Source: Luteibacter sp. SG786
GTDB taxonomy: Bacteria; Pseudomonadota; Gammaproteobacteria; Xanthomonadales; Rhodanobacteraceae
Reading direction: 5' to 3'
NCBI RefSeq assembly: GCF_011759605.1
Contig: NZ_JAAOYX010000003.1
Span: forward strand, 670,107-734,106
Length of the DNA: 64,000 nucleotides
A program made the translations under genes and the position numbers. Below, piece by piece: positions 49,228 to 59,009 of this stretch (positions within the stretch are counted from its first letter, which is position 1; each line of letters opens with the position of its first letter). Under the pieces are notes generated by a model. It had not been told where the DNA came from. It was given only the letters and a program-made list of their open reading frames with translations, and ran no database searches.

Positions 49228-50966
49228 GTCCAGCCCAACCGAAGCGCGCGACCTCGCGGGCTCATCCTGCCGATCCTTGCACCGTCGTGATCTTCGGCGC
49301 CGCCGGCGACCTCACCAGCCGGCTCGTTGTGCCGTCGCTGTACAACATGCGGCGCACAGGGCTGCTCTCCGACAACTTCTCGGTCATCGGTTTCAATCAC
49401 GGCAAGATGACCGACAACGCGTGGAAGAAGAACCTGCGCACCGCGCTCGAGCGCTTCGTCGGCAACTCCGGCGGCAAGCTCGACGAGGACGACTGGGCGT
49501 GGCTGAGCGCGCAGATGAGCTACCACGCCGGCGACTTCGACGATCTGGCGGCCTTCCATAGCCTTGCCGCGCGCCTGCGCGAGATTGAGCGCAAGCGGGG
49601 CACGAAGGGCAACGTGCTGTTCTACCTCGCCACCCCCGAACGCTTCTTCGGCGACGTGATCGAGAAGCTGCGCGATGCCGGGCTGGTGGACGATGGCGGC
49701 CCGAACGGCGAATTCTGGCGCAGGGTGATCATCGAGAAGCCGTTCGGCCACGATCTCGCCTCGGCGCGTGCGCTCAACGAGCGCATCCTGAGAGTGCTGC
49801 GCGAGGATCAGATCTTCCGCATCGATCACTTCCTCGGGAAGGAAACGGTGCAGAACATCATGGCCTTCCGTTTCGCGAACGGCCTGTTCGAGCCGATCTG
49901 GAATCGCGATCGCATCGACCACGTGCAGATCACCGTGGCCGAGACGGTCGGCGTCGAACGTCGCGGTTCGTTCTACGAGCAGACCGGCGCACTGCGCGAC
50001 ATGGTGCCCAACCACCTGTTCCAGTTGCTGGCCATGGTGGCGATGGAGCCGCCGAGTTCGTTCGATGCCGAAGCGGTACGCACGCGCAAGGCGGAAACCA
50101 TCGACGCCATCCGCCCTGTGCAGCCGGAGGACGCGGTGCGCGGCCAGTACGGCCCCGGTGCGGTGAACGGGCAACTCGCCAGTTCGTACCGCGACGAGCC
50201 GGACGTCGCCCCCGATTCGGTGACGGAGACCTTCGTCGCCATGAAGCTTTCCATCGACACGTGGCGCTGGTCGGGCGTGCCTTTCTACCTGCGCACGGGC
50301 AAGCACATGGGCCGGCGCACCACGGAGATCGCCATCCGCTTCAAGTCGGCGCCGTTCGCTCCTTTCCGCGGCACCGGCATGGATGCGTTCGGGCCCGACT
50401 GGCTGGTGTTGCAGATCCAGCCGGACGAAGGCATCTCGCTCCAGTTCGACGTGAAACGGCCGGGGCCGCGCGTGGAACTCGCTCCGGTGCGCATGGACTT
50501 CAAGTACGCGGACTGGTTCCGCGCCGAGCCGAATGTGGGCTACGAAACCCTGCTGTACGACTGCATGACGGGCGACGCCACGTTGTTCCAGCGCGCGGAC
50601 ATGGTCGAGGCGTGCTGGCGCGCCGTGCAGCCCATCCTCGACGACTGGTCGCAGCGTACGCCCGCCGACTTCCCCAATTACGCGTCCGGAAGCGCCGGCC
50701 CCGCATCGGCGGACACGCTGCTGGCCATGGGTGGCCGGTCGTGGCGCCCGTTGAACACGGCGGCGGAACTCAACACGAGGCGCACCGCAAGGCCCAAGGC
50801 CGACGCACCTCCGGCCGAAAAGGCGCCCGATCGGCGTGCCACGAAGAAACGCGCGACGGCCAAGAAGGCGCCACGCGCCGCTTCGCCGGGGAAGACGGTG
50901 GCGGCGCGCAAGTCGGCGCCGACGAAGCGGACGTCGTCGCCCGCTAAACGTCCGCGCAAGAGATAA
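49224..50966 (+). CDS. zwf: Glucose-6-phosphate 1-dehydrogenase with long basic C-terminal tail
   Basis: 580 residues; the family is normally about 490. Residues 1-515 form a complete enzyme: Rossmann motif [13 protein letters not shown], active-site [13 protein letters not shown] and the cofactor/structural [15 protein letters not shown]. Residues about 519-580 are an extra tail made almost only of Lys, Arg, Ala, Pro, Ser and Thr (for example [19 protein letters not shown]), like histone H1 tails. The enzyme makes 6-phosphogluconolactone and NADPH. AAGGAG lies 7 nt before the ATG. See findings for the tail. Confidence 0.95.
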   Translation: MSPAQPKRATSRAHPADPCTVVIFGAAGDLTSRLVVPSLYNMRRTGLLSDNFSVIGFNHGKMTDNAWKKNLRTALERFVGNSGGKLDEDDWAWLSAQMSYHAGDFDDLAAFHSLAARLREIERKRGTKGNVLFYLATPERFFGDVIEKLRDAGLVDDGGPNGEFWRRVIIEKPFGHDLASARALNERILRVLREDQIFRIDHFLGKETVQNIMAFRFANGLFEPIWNRDRIDHVQITVAETVGVERRGSFYEQTGALRDMVPNHLFQLLAMVAMEPPSSFDAEAVRTRKAETIDAIRPVQPEDAVRGQYGPGAVNGQLASSYRDEPDVAPDSVTETFVAMKLSIDTWRWSGVPFYLRTGKHMGRRTTEIAIRFKSAPFAPFRGTGMDAFGPDWLVLQIQPDEGISLQFDVKRPGPRVELAPVRMDFKYADWFRAEPNVGYETLLYDCMTGDATLFQRADMVEACWRAVQPILDDWSQRTPADFPNYASGSAGPASADTLLAMGGRSWRPLNTAAELNTRRTARPKADAPPAEKAPDRRATKKRATAKKAPRAASPGKTVAARKSAPTKRTSSPAKRPRKR

Positions 50967-51010
50967 GGCTCCTCGGACGCCCCGCCGTGCTTATAGCGGG
51001 CCCCCCGAGC

Positions 51011-51096
51011 CGTCGTCCCTGCGAAAGCAGGGACCCAGGGCCTCGATCTCCGATCGAGCGATGAGGCGCTGGATTCCTGCTTTCGCAGGAATGACG
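51011..51096. repeat. Dispersed inverted repeat (GCGAAAGCAG type)
   Basis: CGTCGTCCCTGCGAAAGCAG at the left pairs with CTGCTTTCGCAGGAATGACG at the right, with an inner palindrome around CGATCTCCGATCG. This is a REPIN of a different sequence class, in the gap between convergent zwf and the flhB-like gene. Confidence 0.85.
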
Positions 51097-51104
51097 TGAG
51101 TCAG

Positions 51105-51368
51105 TCAGTCGTCGACTGCGGCGAGCAGGGTGCCGACCACGGCGGCCAGAGCCGCATACAGCTCCGGCGGCACATCGTCGCGCAGGCGTACCGCCGCCAG
51201 CAGGGCTGCGATCTGCGGATCCAGCTGGGGCGCCAGCCCGAGGGCCTGCGCACGTTCGAGCATGGCCTTGACGCCGTCGGCGTCGATTCGCTGCGTGTTG
51301 CCGTTGCTGGTAGGCGAAGCGAGGCGGAGCGTGACGCTCCGCCGAGGCGAGGGAAGCGACGGATTCAT
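51105..51368 (-). CDS. FlhB C-terminal-domain-like protein
   Basis: 87 residues. ADGVKAMLERAQALGLAPQL, DPQIAALLAAVRL and VPPELYAALAAVVGTLLAAV match the cytoplasmic domain of FlhB/YscU export-switch proteins, but the autocleavage NPTH motif and the membrane part are missing. Such free FlhB-C proteins occur in several flagellated bacteria and probably act with the export gate. The start overlaps the fliK stop by 4 bp. Confidence 0.8.
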   Translation of the reverse strand: MNPSLPSPRRSVTLRLASPTSNGNTQRIDADGVKAMLERAQALGLAPQLDPQIAALLAAVRLRDDVPPELYAALAAVVGTLLAAVDD

Positions 51369-52522
51369 GCGCGCGCTTCCAGGAGCACGGCGCTATACGC
51401 AGTGGTGGGCACGGGCAGTCCGTGCACGCAAACGAACTGATCGAGCACCAGGCCGCTTTTCTCAAGCAGGCGGCGCAAGGAAACGAACTCCGTTTCCAGG
51501 CGCGTGACGGTCGCCGCGTGCTGGGCCCACAGGCGCACGGACACGCGCGGCACGCGCAATTGGATTTCGCCCTGCACCGCGCCCAGGGCGGGCGGATCGA
51601 TGGCAAAGCCGACCGTCCACGGGCCGTCCTGTTCGCCCGGGCCGGGTTTGCCTTCCTCGATGCGCAGCTGGAGCACGTCGTAACCGCCGGTACCCGCCAG
51701 AGGAATTTCCACCATCCACAGGCCAGCCTGCGGTTGCGATTCGAGTTGCGCGATCTCCACCCTCGACAAGGCTGCACGGGTGTCGACACGCAACTGGCCG
51801 ACAAGGCCGTCGACGTCGTCTTCCGTCGCCACCACGTCAGGTGCGCGTGCCTGGGCCACCAGGGGGCGCTGGGCGAGGGGAGGCGGGGTGTCGAACGTGG
51901 GGCGGGGAACGGTCGCGGCGCCGGGACGCGCTGCCGGCAGGTCGGCGAGGGTGCGGCGCAGGGCCAGCAGCGCCGCCTTGAAGTCGTCCGCGGCCGGGGT
52001 GGCCTTTTTCGGTTCCGCGAGGTGCGCTTCGAGGAAAGTGCCGCTGCGGGCGATCGCTTCCTTCATGCCCGCGGGCGAGCTGACTTCGGCGGGCTTGTTG
52101 ATCGATGCCTCGAGCGTCGCCAGGGCGGCACGCAACGGCGCGGGCAGCAGGCGGGCGACGGGCCGTCGTCCGAGCGCCGCGAGCACGCCGAGGAGCGGGG
52201 CGTAGCCGTTCTGTTGGGGCAGGCGTTCGCGCAGCCCCTGCATGGCCACGCGCTCGTCGACATTGCCCGGCAGCACTTCCAGCTGGGGTTGCGCGCCCTG
52301 GGTGAGCACTCGCACCTGGAACTGCGGCGGCAGCTGGGTGCCGGCCGCGTCGGCTTCGACCGTCAGGCCGCCGATCTCCAGCAACACTTTGCCCAGGTCG
52401 TTCTGGCCCATGACCCGGGCCGTTAGCAGGGTGCCGACCCGCCAGCTCTCCGCCGCGGCCGTGGTGCCCGCGGCCGCGCCGGCCCACAGCTGGGCAGCGA
52501 GACTGGTCGGCTGGATGATCAA
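51365..52522 (-). CDS. fliK: Flagellar hook-length control protein
   Basis: 385 residues. The N-terminal and middle parts are rich in Ala, Pro and Gln. The C-terminal FliK domain (about 255-370; LWMVEIPLAGTGGYDVLQLR, then VSVRLWAQHAATVTRLETEF) is the part that contacts FlhB. It measures hook length and triggers the export-specificity switch. TTG start with GGAGGG 8 nt upstream. A canonical FliA promoter lies 60-86 bp upstream. Confidence 0.82.
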   Translation of the reverse strand: MIIQPTSLAAQLWAGAAAGTTAAAESWRVGTLLTARVMGQNDLGKVLLEIGGLTVEADAAGTQLPPQFQVRVLTQGAQPQLEVLPGNVDERVAMQGLRERLPQQNGYAPLLGVLAALGRRPVARLLPAPLRAALATLEASINKPAEVSSPAGMKEAIARSGTFLEAHLAEPKKATPAADDFKAALLALRRTLADLPAARPGAATVPRPTFDTPPPLAQRPLVAQARAPDVVATEDDVDGLVGQLRVDTRAALSRVEIAQLESQPQAGLWMVEIPLAGTGGYDVLQLRIEEGKPGPGEQDGPWTVGFAIDPPALGAVQGEIQLRVPRVSVRLWAQHAATVTRLETEFVSLRRLLEKSGLVLDQFVCVHGLPVPTTAYSAVLLEARA

Positions 52523-52581
52523 GGGGGATGCCCTCCCACGGCGCCGCGGGCCCGCGAATGGGCACGCTCCTGTGAGCTAGG

Positions 52582-52608
52582 GAATCGGCGGAAACTTGCG
52601 AAACTTTA
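52582..52608 (-). promoter_or_regulatory. Sigma-28 (FliA) promoter for fliK-flhB-like operon
   Basis: The minus strand reads TAAAGTTT, 11-bp spacer, GCCGATTC, against the consensus TAAAGTTT-N11-GCCGATAA. This is an almost perfect match and places the operon in the late flagellar class. Confidence 0.88.
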
Positions 52609-52617
52609 GTGCCGTCA

Positions 52618-52741
52618 GTCGGCCCGTTGGGCCTGAAAGTCGCCGCCTGCGGCGGCTGTGAACCGTGAGCTGCCGCCCGCGACTGGCAACTTACGGTTCA
52701 CAGGCCGCGCAGCGGCCGACTTACAGGCCCGAAGGGCCGAC
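52618..52741. repeat. Nested REPIN with three successive inverted arms
   Basis: Outer arms GTCGGCCCGTTGGGCCTG (52618-52635) and CAGGCCCGAAGGGCCGAC (52724-52741); middle arms around GCCGCCTGCGGCGGC and GGCCGCGCAGCGGCC; inner arms TGTGAACCGTGAG and CTTACGGTTCACA. The whole 124 bp can fold as one long cruciform or RNA stem, and each GC palindrome also folds on its own. It fills the gap between the divergent fliK and tgt genes. Confidence 0.9.
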
Positions 52742-52747
52742 TCCCGC

Positions 52748-53890
<1,143 letters not shown>

Positions 53891-53904
53891 GGGCCGGAGA
53901 CCCC

Positions 53905-53989
53905 GTGTGGGAGCCGCTTCAGCGGCGATGGGTGCTTGCGGCAAGTTTGCCCGCTGCCGCGGGATCGCCGGTATAGCCGGCTCCCACAG
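53905..53989. repeat. REPIN copy 4
   Basis: Same orientation and near-identical sequence to 30848-30930 (GTGGGAGCCGCTTCAGCGGC ... GTATAGCCGGCTCCCACAG). It separates tgt from the yajC promoter. Confidence 0.85.
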
Positions 53990-54022
53990 GGAGCTTCCCA
54001 CATGGATGAGTGCCGGGGCGCG

Positions 54023-54031
54023 TGGCATAAT
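54023..54031 (+). promoter_or_regulatory. Extended -10 promoter for yajC-secD-secF
   Basis: TGG-CATAAT with CATAAT at 54026-54031, 64 bp before the yajC ATG. No good -35. The promoter is separated from tgt by a REPIN, so the Sec genes may be expressed independently of tgt. Confidence 0.45.
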
Positions 54032-54094
54032 CCACGATCTTTTTCCGTGAGCGGTCGCTTTTCCTTGGCCGTTCCATGACTTGCGAGAACTCCG

Positions 54095-54442
54095 ATGAGC
54101 CTTACGACATTCGCCGCCGTTGCACAGGCCGCCGCCCCCGCCGCTGGTGCCGCCCCGCAGGGCGCTTTCGGCTTTTCGCCGCTGATCATGATGGCGGTGC
54201 TGTTCGGCATCTTCTATTTCATGATGATCCGCCCGCAGATGAAGCGGCAGAAGGAGCACCGCGCCCTGCTGGCCGCCCTCGCCAAGGGCGACGAAGTGGT
54301 CATGAGCGGCGGCATGGCCGGCCGCATCGAGGACGTCGGCGAGTCGTTCGTCCGCGTCGAGATCGCCCCGGGCACGGTCGTGCAGGTGCAGAAGGGCTCG
54401 ATCACCCAGGTGCTGCCCAAGGGCACCCTCAAGAAGTCGTAA
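54095..54442 (+). CDS. yajC: Preprotein translocase accessory subunit YajC
   Basis: 115 residues. One membrane helix (about 28-45, PLIMMAVLFGIFYFMMI) is followed by RPQMKRQKEHRALLAAL and the beta-rich domain KGDEVVMSGGMAGRIEDVGE. YajC binds SecD and SecF at the inner membrane. First gene of the yajC-secD-secF operon. Confidence 0.95.
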   Translation: MSLTTFAAVAQAAAPAAGAAPQGAFGFSPLIMMAVLFGIFYFMMIRPQMKRQKEHRALLAALAKGDEVVMSGGMAGRIEDVGESFVRVEIAPGTVVQVQKGSITQVLPKGTLKKS

Positions 54443-54505
54443 GGCTTCCACCCGACAATGCGTCAGCCGCGGCCGGCGCACGGCCGCTCCCATGGAATGT
54501 AAGGC

Positions 54506-56380
54506 ATGAGTGATTTTCCACGCTGGAAGTACGCGCTGGTCGTGATCGTGTTGCTGTTCGGCATCGTGTATGCGTTGCCGAACGTCTTCCCGCCGCAGCC
54601 GGCGGTGCAGATCTCGGGTAACCGCGGTGCCGCCGTCGACACGGCCCTCAAGACCCGGGTCGAGGGCCTGCTGGCCTCGGCCAAGGTTCCCGCTTCGTCG
54701 ATCGAACTCGACGAAAAGGGCACGCGGCTGCTAGCCCGCTTCGGCAATGTCGATGCACAGGCCAAGGCCTCCGACGTGCTGCGCGCCGACCTCGGCGATG
54801 CGTACACGGTGGCGCTGAACCTGGCGACCACCGTGCCGTCCTGGCTGCGAGCCATCCATGCGAACTCGATGCCGCTCGGCCTCGACCTGCAGGGCGGCGT
54901 GCACTTCCTGATGGAAGTGGACCAGAACGCCGTCATCGACGCGCAGGAAACCCGTTACGCCGACGACATCCGCGCGCTGTTGCGCGACAAGAACGTGTCG
55001 TACGACGCCGTCAATCGCAACGCGCGCGGCAAGGGCGTCAGCGTGGTGCTCCGCTCCGACGCCGACCGCCAGCAGGCGGCGACGCTCATCGGCACGGACT
55101 ACCCCGATCTCGTCGTCAGTGACGGTCCCAGCACGGGCAATCGCTTCGTGCTGAATGCCACGGTGAAGCCCGACAAGCTGCGCGAACTGGCCCAGAGCAC
55201 GATCAGCCAGAACGTCACCACGCTGCGCCAGCGCGTGAACGCCCTGGGCGTGTCCGAGCCGTTGATCCAGCAGCAGGGCCCGAACCAGATCATCGTCGAG
55301 CTGGCGGGCGTGCAGGACACTGCCGAAGCCAAGAAGATCATCGGCGCCACGGCCACCCTCGAGTACCGCGCGGGTCTGTACACGCCGCAGCAAGCGGTGG
55401 ACGCCGCCCGCTCGGGCAGCGTGCCGCCCGACGCCAAGCTCTACTACGGTCGCGACGGCCGCCCGTACCTGCTCAGCAAGAAGGTCATCGCGAAGGGCGA
55501 CGAGCTCACCAGCGCCATTTCCGGCCGCGACCAGCAGAACGGCACGCCGAACGTCAGCGTCACGCTCAACAGCGCCGGCGCCCGCAAGATGCAGGAATTC
55601 ACCAACGACAACGTCGGCAAGCCGATGGCGGTGCTCTACATCACGCGCACCGTCGAAACCAAGACGGTCGACGGCAAGGAAGTGAAAACGCCGAAGATCA
55701 CGGAAGAAGTGATCAACTACGCCAACATCAGTTCGCCCTTCGGCAAGCAGTTCTCCACAAACGGCCTGCCCAGCGATGCGGAAGCGTCGGAACTGGCGCT
55801 GCTGCTGCGCGGCGGTTCGCTGGCCGCGCCGGTGGATATCGTGGGCGAAAGCGTGATCGGTCCCAGCCTCGGCGCGGACAACATCGACAAGGGTTTCAAG
55901 GCGGTGATGCTCGGCCTCGGGCTCGTGCTGGTGGCCGCGGCCATCTACTACAAGCTCTTCGGCCTCGTGGCGGACATCGCGCTCTTCTTCAACCTGGTGC
56001 TGCTCGTCGCCGTCATGTCGATGATCGGCGTGACCCTTACCATGCCGGGTATCGCGGGTATCGTGCTGACCCTCGGCATGGCGATCGACGCCAATGTGCT
56101 GATCTGCGAACGCGTGCGCGAGGAACTGCGCAACGGCTCCTCGCCGCTGGCCGCCATCCGCACCGGTTACGACAAGGCGTGGGCCACCATTCTCGACGCC
56201 AACGTCACCCACCTGCTCGCCGCGCTCGGTCTCATGACCATGGGCTCCGGTCCGATCAAGGGCTTCGGCGTCACGCTGTTCATCGGTATCCTCACGTCGA
56301 TGTTCACGTCGGTGACGGTCACCCATGCCATCACGGCGCTGATCCACGGCGGCCGCAAGCTCAAGACCCTGTCGGTCTGA
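54506..56380 (+). CDS. secD: Protein translocase subunit SecD
   Basis: 624 residues. Helix 1 (about 8-26) precedes a large periplasmic region with LGLDLQGGVHFLMEVD and a P1 domain (TISQNVTTLRQRVNALGVSE). Five further helices follow from about residue 455, with LTLGMAIDANVLICERVREE as the proton-path motif. With SecF it uses the proton gradient to pull proteins out of the SecYEG channel. Confidence 0.97.
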   Translation: MSDFPRWKYALVVIVLLFGIVYALPNVFPPQPAVQISGNRGAAVDTALKTRVEGLLASAKVPASSIELDEKGTRLLARFGNVDAQAKASDVLRADLGDAYTVALNLATTVPSWLRAIHANSMPLGLDLQGGVHFLMEVDQNAVIDAQETRYADDIRALLRDKNVSYDAVNRNARGKGVSVVLRSDADRQQAATLIGTDYPDLVVSDGPSTGNRFVLNATVKPDKLRELAQSTISQNVTTLRQRVNALGVSEPLIQQQGPNQIIVELAGVQDTAEAKKIIGATATLEYRAGLYTPQQAVDAARSGSVPPDAKLYYGRDGRPYLLSKKVIAKGDELTSAISGRDQQNGTPNVSVTLNSAGARKMQEFTNDNVGKPMAVLYITRTVETKTVDGKEVKTPKITEEVINYANISSPFGKQFSTNGLPSDAEASELALLLRGGSLAAPVDIVGESVIGPSLGADNIDKGFKAVMLGLGLVLVAAAIYYKLFGLVADIALFFNLVLLVAVMSMIGVTLTMPGIAGIVLTLGMAIDANVLICERVREELRNGSSPLAAIRTGYDKAWATILDANVTHLLAALGLMTMGSGPIKGFGVTLFIGILTSMFTSVTVTHAITALIHGGRKLKTLSV

Positions 56381-56393
56381 CGGGAGGGACGCC

Positions 56394-57359
56394 ATGGAAA
56401 TCTTCAACCACAATTCGAACTTCAACTTCCTCGGCCTGCGCAAGTTCAGCATCGGCCTCGCCGTGCTGCTCATGGTCGGCTCCATCGCGCTGATCATGAC
56501 CCGCGGCTTCAACTACGGGCAGGACTTCCTCGGCGGCGTGGCCGTGCAGGTGGAATACAAAACGCCTATCGACCCGAGCGAGGTTCGCTCGGCCCTCGAG
56601 AAGGCGCACCTGGAGAACCCGCTGGTGCAGTCGGTCGGCGGCACGCGCGAGTTCACCATTCGCCTGCAGCCGAAGGGCGACGTGGCCGCGGCCGGCAACA
56701 TGACGAACGACGAGGCCGCCACCAAGGTGTCGAACGACATCATGGCGGCGCTGAAAGCGTCGCGTCCCGAAGTGACGATGAAGAGCAAGTCCTTCGTCGG
56801 TCCGCAGGTGGGCGAGGAGCTGCGCAGCGACGGTATCGTCGCGGTCATCTTCGTCATCGTCGGCATCATGGGTTACCTGTGGATCCGCTTCGAGAAGCGC
56901 TTCGCCATCGCGGCCCTGGCCACGGAAATCCACGACGTGCTGGTTACGCTGGGTATCTTCGCCATCACCCAGCGCGAATTCGACCTGACGGTGCTGGCCT
57001 CGGTGCTGGCGGTGGTCGGTTACTCGATCAACGACAAGGTGGTGGTGTTCGACCGCGTGCGCGAACTGTTCCGTTCCAGCCGCAACGCCACGCCGGAAGA
57101 AGTGCTGAACCGCTCGATCAACAGCACGCTGTCGCGAACGATCATCACCTCGCTGTTCACGGGTATCACCATGGCCGCGCTGTACTTCATCGGCGGCCCC
57201 GTGGTGCACGGCTTCTCGATCACGATGCTCATCGGCATCCTGGTCGGCACGCTGTCCTCGATTTTCGTCGCCAGCCCGATCCTTCTGTGGCTGGGCGTCT
57301 CGAAGCAGGACCTCATGCCGAAGTCGAAGGAAGACCCGGAGCTGGCCCGCAGGCCTTAA
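56394..57359 (+). CDS. secF: Protein translocase subunit SecF
   Basis: 321 residues with six membrane helices. The conserved GFNYGQDFLGGVAVQ at the first periplasmic loop and VVGYSINDKVVVFDRVRE in the fourth helix are present. It forms the SecDF complex with SecD. A strong terminator follows. Confidence 0.97.
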   Translation: MEIFNHNSNFNFLGLRKFSIGLAVLLMVGSIALIMTRGFNYGQDFLGGVAVQVEYKTPIDPSEVRSALEKAHLENPLVQSVGGTREFTIRLQPKGDVAAAGNMTNDEAATKVSNDIMAALKASRPEVTMKSKSFVGPQVGEELRSDGIVAVIFVIVGIMGYLWIRFEKRFAIAALATEIHDVLVTLGIFAITQREFDLTVLASVLAVVGYSINDKVVVFDRVRELFRSSRNATPEEVLNRSINSTLSRTIITSLFTGITMAALYFIGGPVVHGFSITMLIGILVGTLSSIFVASPILLWLGVSKQDLMPKSKEDPELARRP

Positions 57360-57386
57360 GCTGCCGCCGGCCACGTTCCGATCCGA

Positions 57387-57418
57387 AGGCCCGTCGTTCG
57401 TTCGACGGGCCTTTTTTA
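57387..57418 (+). terminator. Rho-independent terminator after secF
   Basis: Stem AGGCCCGTCG / CGACGGGCCT with loop TTCGTT and a six-T tail. The intact dispersed repeat begins at its end. Confidence 0.95.
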
Positions 57419-57420
57419 TA

Positions 57421-58156
57421 GTGCTTCACGGATTACCGGGGGCAACAGATGTTTCGGCTCGACGGCTACGGTTTCCGCGAGCTCGTCCCGGCGTCCACGA
57501 GCACCGAGTCGCCAAAGCACTATGCATCAGAACGCTTCGCATGGGCCCTTGGTGTCCACCCTCGCTGCTCAGACAGGTCCTCCGCGTTCGTAAAGGAAGG
57601 CCGCTGCCGCGGCCCATGTTTCTTATCGGCCTGCGGCCACTCACTTGTGCGGAACTCGCCTCGAGGGTGGACACCAAGGACCCTCCCGGGCGGTGCGGGC
57701 GCGTGGTGGGAGAGCGGCGGGCGTCCGCGGTGGCCTGCGCGAGCGATGCTCGAAGCGCGGTAGGGTGTCGCCCAAGGAATTCTCCCGAAGTCACGAAAGA
57801 CCTGGCCGAGATTCGCGGGGTGTGGTGAGGCGATGCAATCCCGCCCGCAGCGGCTGCCGTCTTCGGCCGTGTCGACTCTCCCGACACGCCACCTCGCGTA
57901 TCGGGAGAGTCTTCGGTGTCCACCCTCGAGGCGAGTTCCGCACAAGAGAGCGGCCGAAGGCCAGATAGGTAAACGGGCCGCGCAAGCGGCCCCTCCTTGC
58001 CGAACGCGGAGGACCTGTCTGAGCAGCGAGGGTGGACACCGAAGGCTCTGGCCCTACCGTCCGAGCAACGGCGGCGCCAGCCGCTGGCTACATGCATTCG
58101 CCTTGGCGAATGAACCGGTGCATGCGGTGTGCGTCCCCGGACTTCGGCGAAGAACC
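57421..58156. repeat. Intact copy of the dispersed inverted-repeat element
   Basis: About 736 bp. It is the reverse complement, with moderate divergence, of 15482-15662 joined to 17707-18232. The order of modules is: end, GGTGTCCACCCTCGCTGCTC, CTTGTGCGGAACTCGCCTCG, a unique middle of about 220 bp, then the complements of the same two modules in mirror order and an end GAAGAACC. The left end has decayed to AGTGCTTC. Both borders touch terminators. Translations in several frames give strings such as CGTRLEGGH, but frames are not kept between copies, so no gene is called. Confidence 0.85.
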
Positions 58157-58190
58157 AAAAAAACCCGCCGGTTTCCCCGCGGGTTTTTCT
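58157..58190. terminator. Bidirectional terminator beside the repeat
   Basis: AACCCGC / GCGGGTT stem (58162-58168 and 58179-58185) with an A-run before and a T-run after. It can end transcription of the small minus-strand gene at 58215-58454 and any plus-strand transcript leaving the repeat. Confidence 0.85.
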
Positions 58191-58214
58191 TCGTCTACAT
58201 CCCATCCCTGGACG

Positions 58215-58454
58215 TCAGAAATCCTCGCTGTCCTCGCTGGCGCCTTCGGCGTCGTTGGCCAAGGTGACCACGACGTAGGCGGAGCCGACGAGGGAAGCGC
58301 ATAGCCAGGCATAGACCATTTGGATCGCCGTCTTCGGTATGGCGGCGGCCACACGGGGCGCCAGTGCCAGGCCGACGATGCCGGCGAGCGCAAGTACCGT
58401 GGCGACGGTCCACGCGAGGCGCCGTGACGGCGACGCGGTGGTGATGAGATTCAT
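58215..58454 (-). CDS. Small two-helix membrane protein
   Basis: 79 residues with two hydrophobic helices (about 15-38, WTVATVLALAGIVGLALAP, and 44-65) and an acidic tail (DAEGASEDSEDF). No family recognised. It is followed by the bidirectional terminator, supporting real expression. Confidence 0.6.
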   Translation of the reverse strand: MNLITTASPSRRLAWTVATVLALAGIVGLALAPRVAAAIPKTAIQMVYAWLCASLVGSAYVVVTLANDAEGASEDSEDF

Positions 58455-58661
58455 GCTAATGCCCCTGTTCCCCTGTTCCCCTGTTTCGCGACCTTCGTGA
58501 AGGTCATGTGAGGTCGCTTGCGTGTAGGAAATACCCTACAAAACGGGGGTGAGCAAGTGCCGGCCCGTTCACATTTTTCAACATTCGTAAGGGCTTTTCT
58601 GCAACAGCCTCGGCAAGCCCCCGGCTGGGTTAGACTTTCCCCTTCCTTCGAGATCCGGTCC

Positions 58662-58922
58662 ATGGCAGAGCGCGAATTCCCCGGCTTCACCTTGCGCAGC
58701 AGCGCCACCCGCGAGGGCTCGCGGTATACCGCGCTGCTGTCGGCGCACCCCGCCGACGGAAGCTACCCCAGCTACTTCGCCGTCTACGAGAATCGCAGCT
58801 TCCGCGACGAGGCCAGCGCGGCCGCGGCGGCGGAAAAAGCGCTGGGGCTGGTTCTGGGGGTGGAAGAAGACGGTGCGCCCGTCTTTGCCGAAGACGAAAA
58901 CGGTTTCGACGACGAAGACTGA
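58662..58922 (+). CDS. Small conserved hypothetical protein, acidic
   Basis: 86 residues: MAEREFPGFTLRSSATREGS, YTALLSAHPADGSYPSYFAV, a helix rich in Ala and Glu (FRDEASAAAAAEKALG), then an acidic tail ending FDDED. No signal peptide. Not recognised. The ATG 27 nt after a TAGACT -10-like string is the most likely start; an upstream start would add 48 residues with no coding character. Confidence 0.6.
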   Translation: MAEREFPGFTLRSSATREGSRYTALLSAHPADGSYPSYFAVYENRSFRDEASAAAAAEKALGLVLGVEEDGAPVFAEDENGFDDED

Positions 58923-59009
58923 CCCTGCCCACCGCAGCCTGCACGAAGACGGCTTGACAGCACGCCTTGCCAGGGCGCGTCATAGCGTCACATCGGGCGT
59001 GACAAAGGG

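Noticed and set aside
57426-58205. Reading frames inside the intact repeat element (both strands)
   Set aside because: Different copies break the frames; the signal is explained by inverted repeats free of stops in GC-rich DNA.
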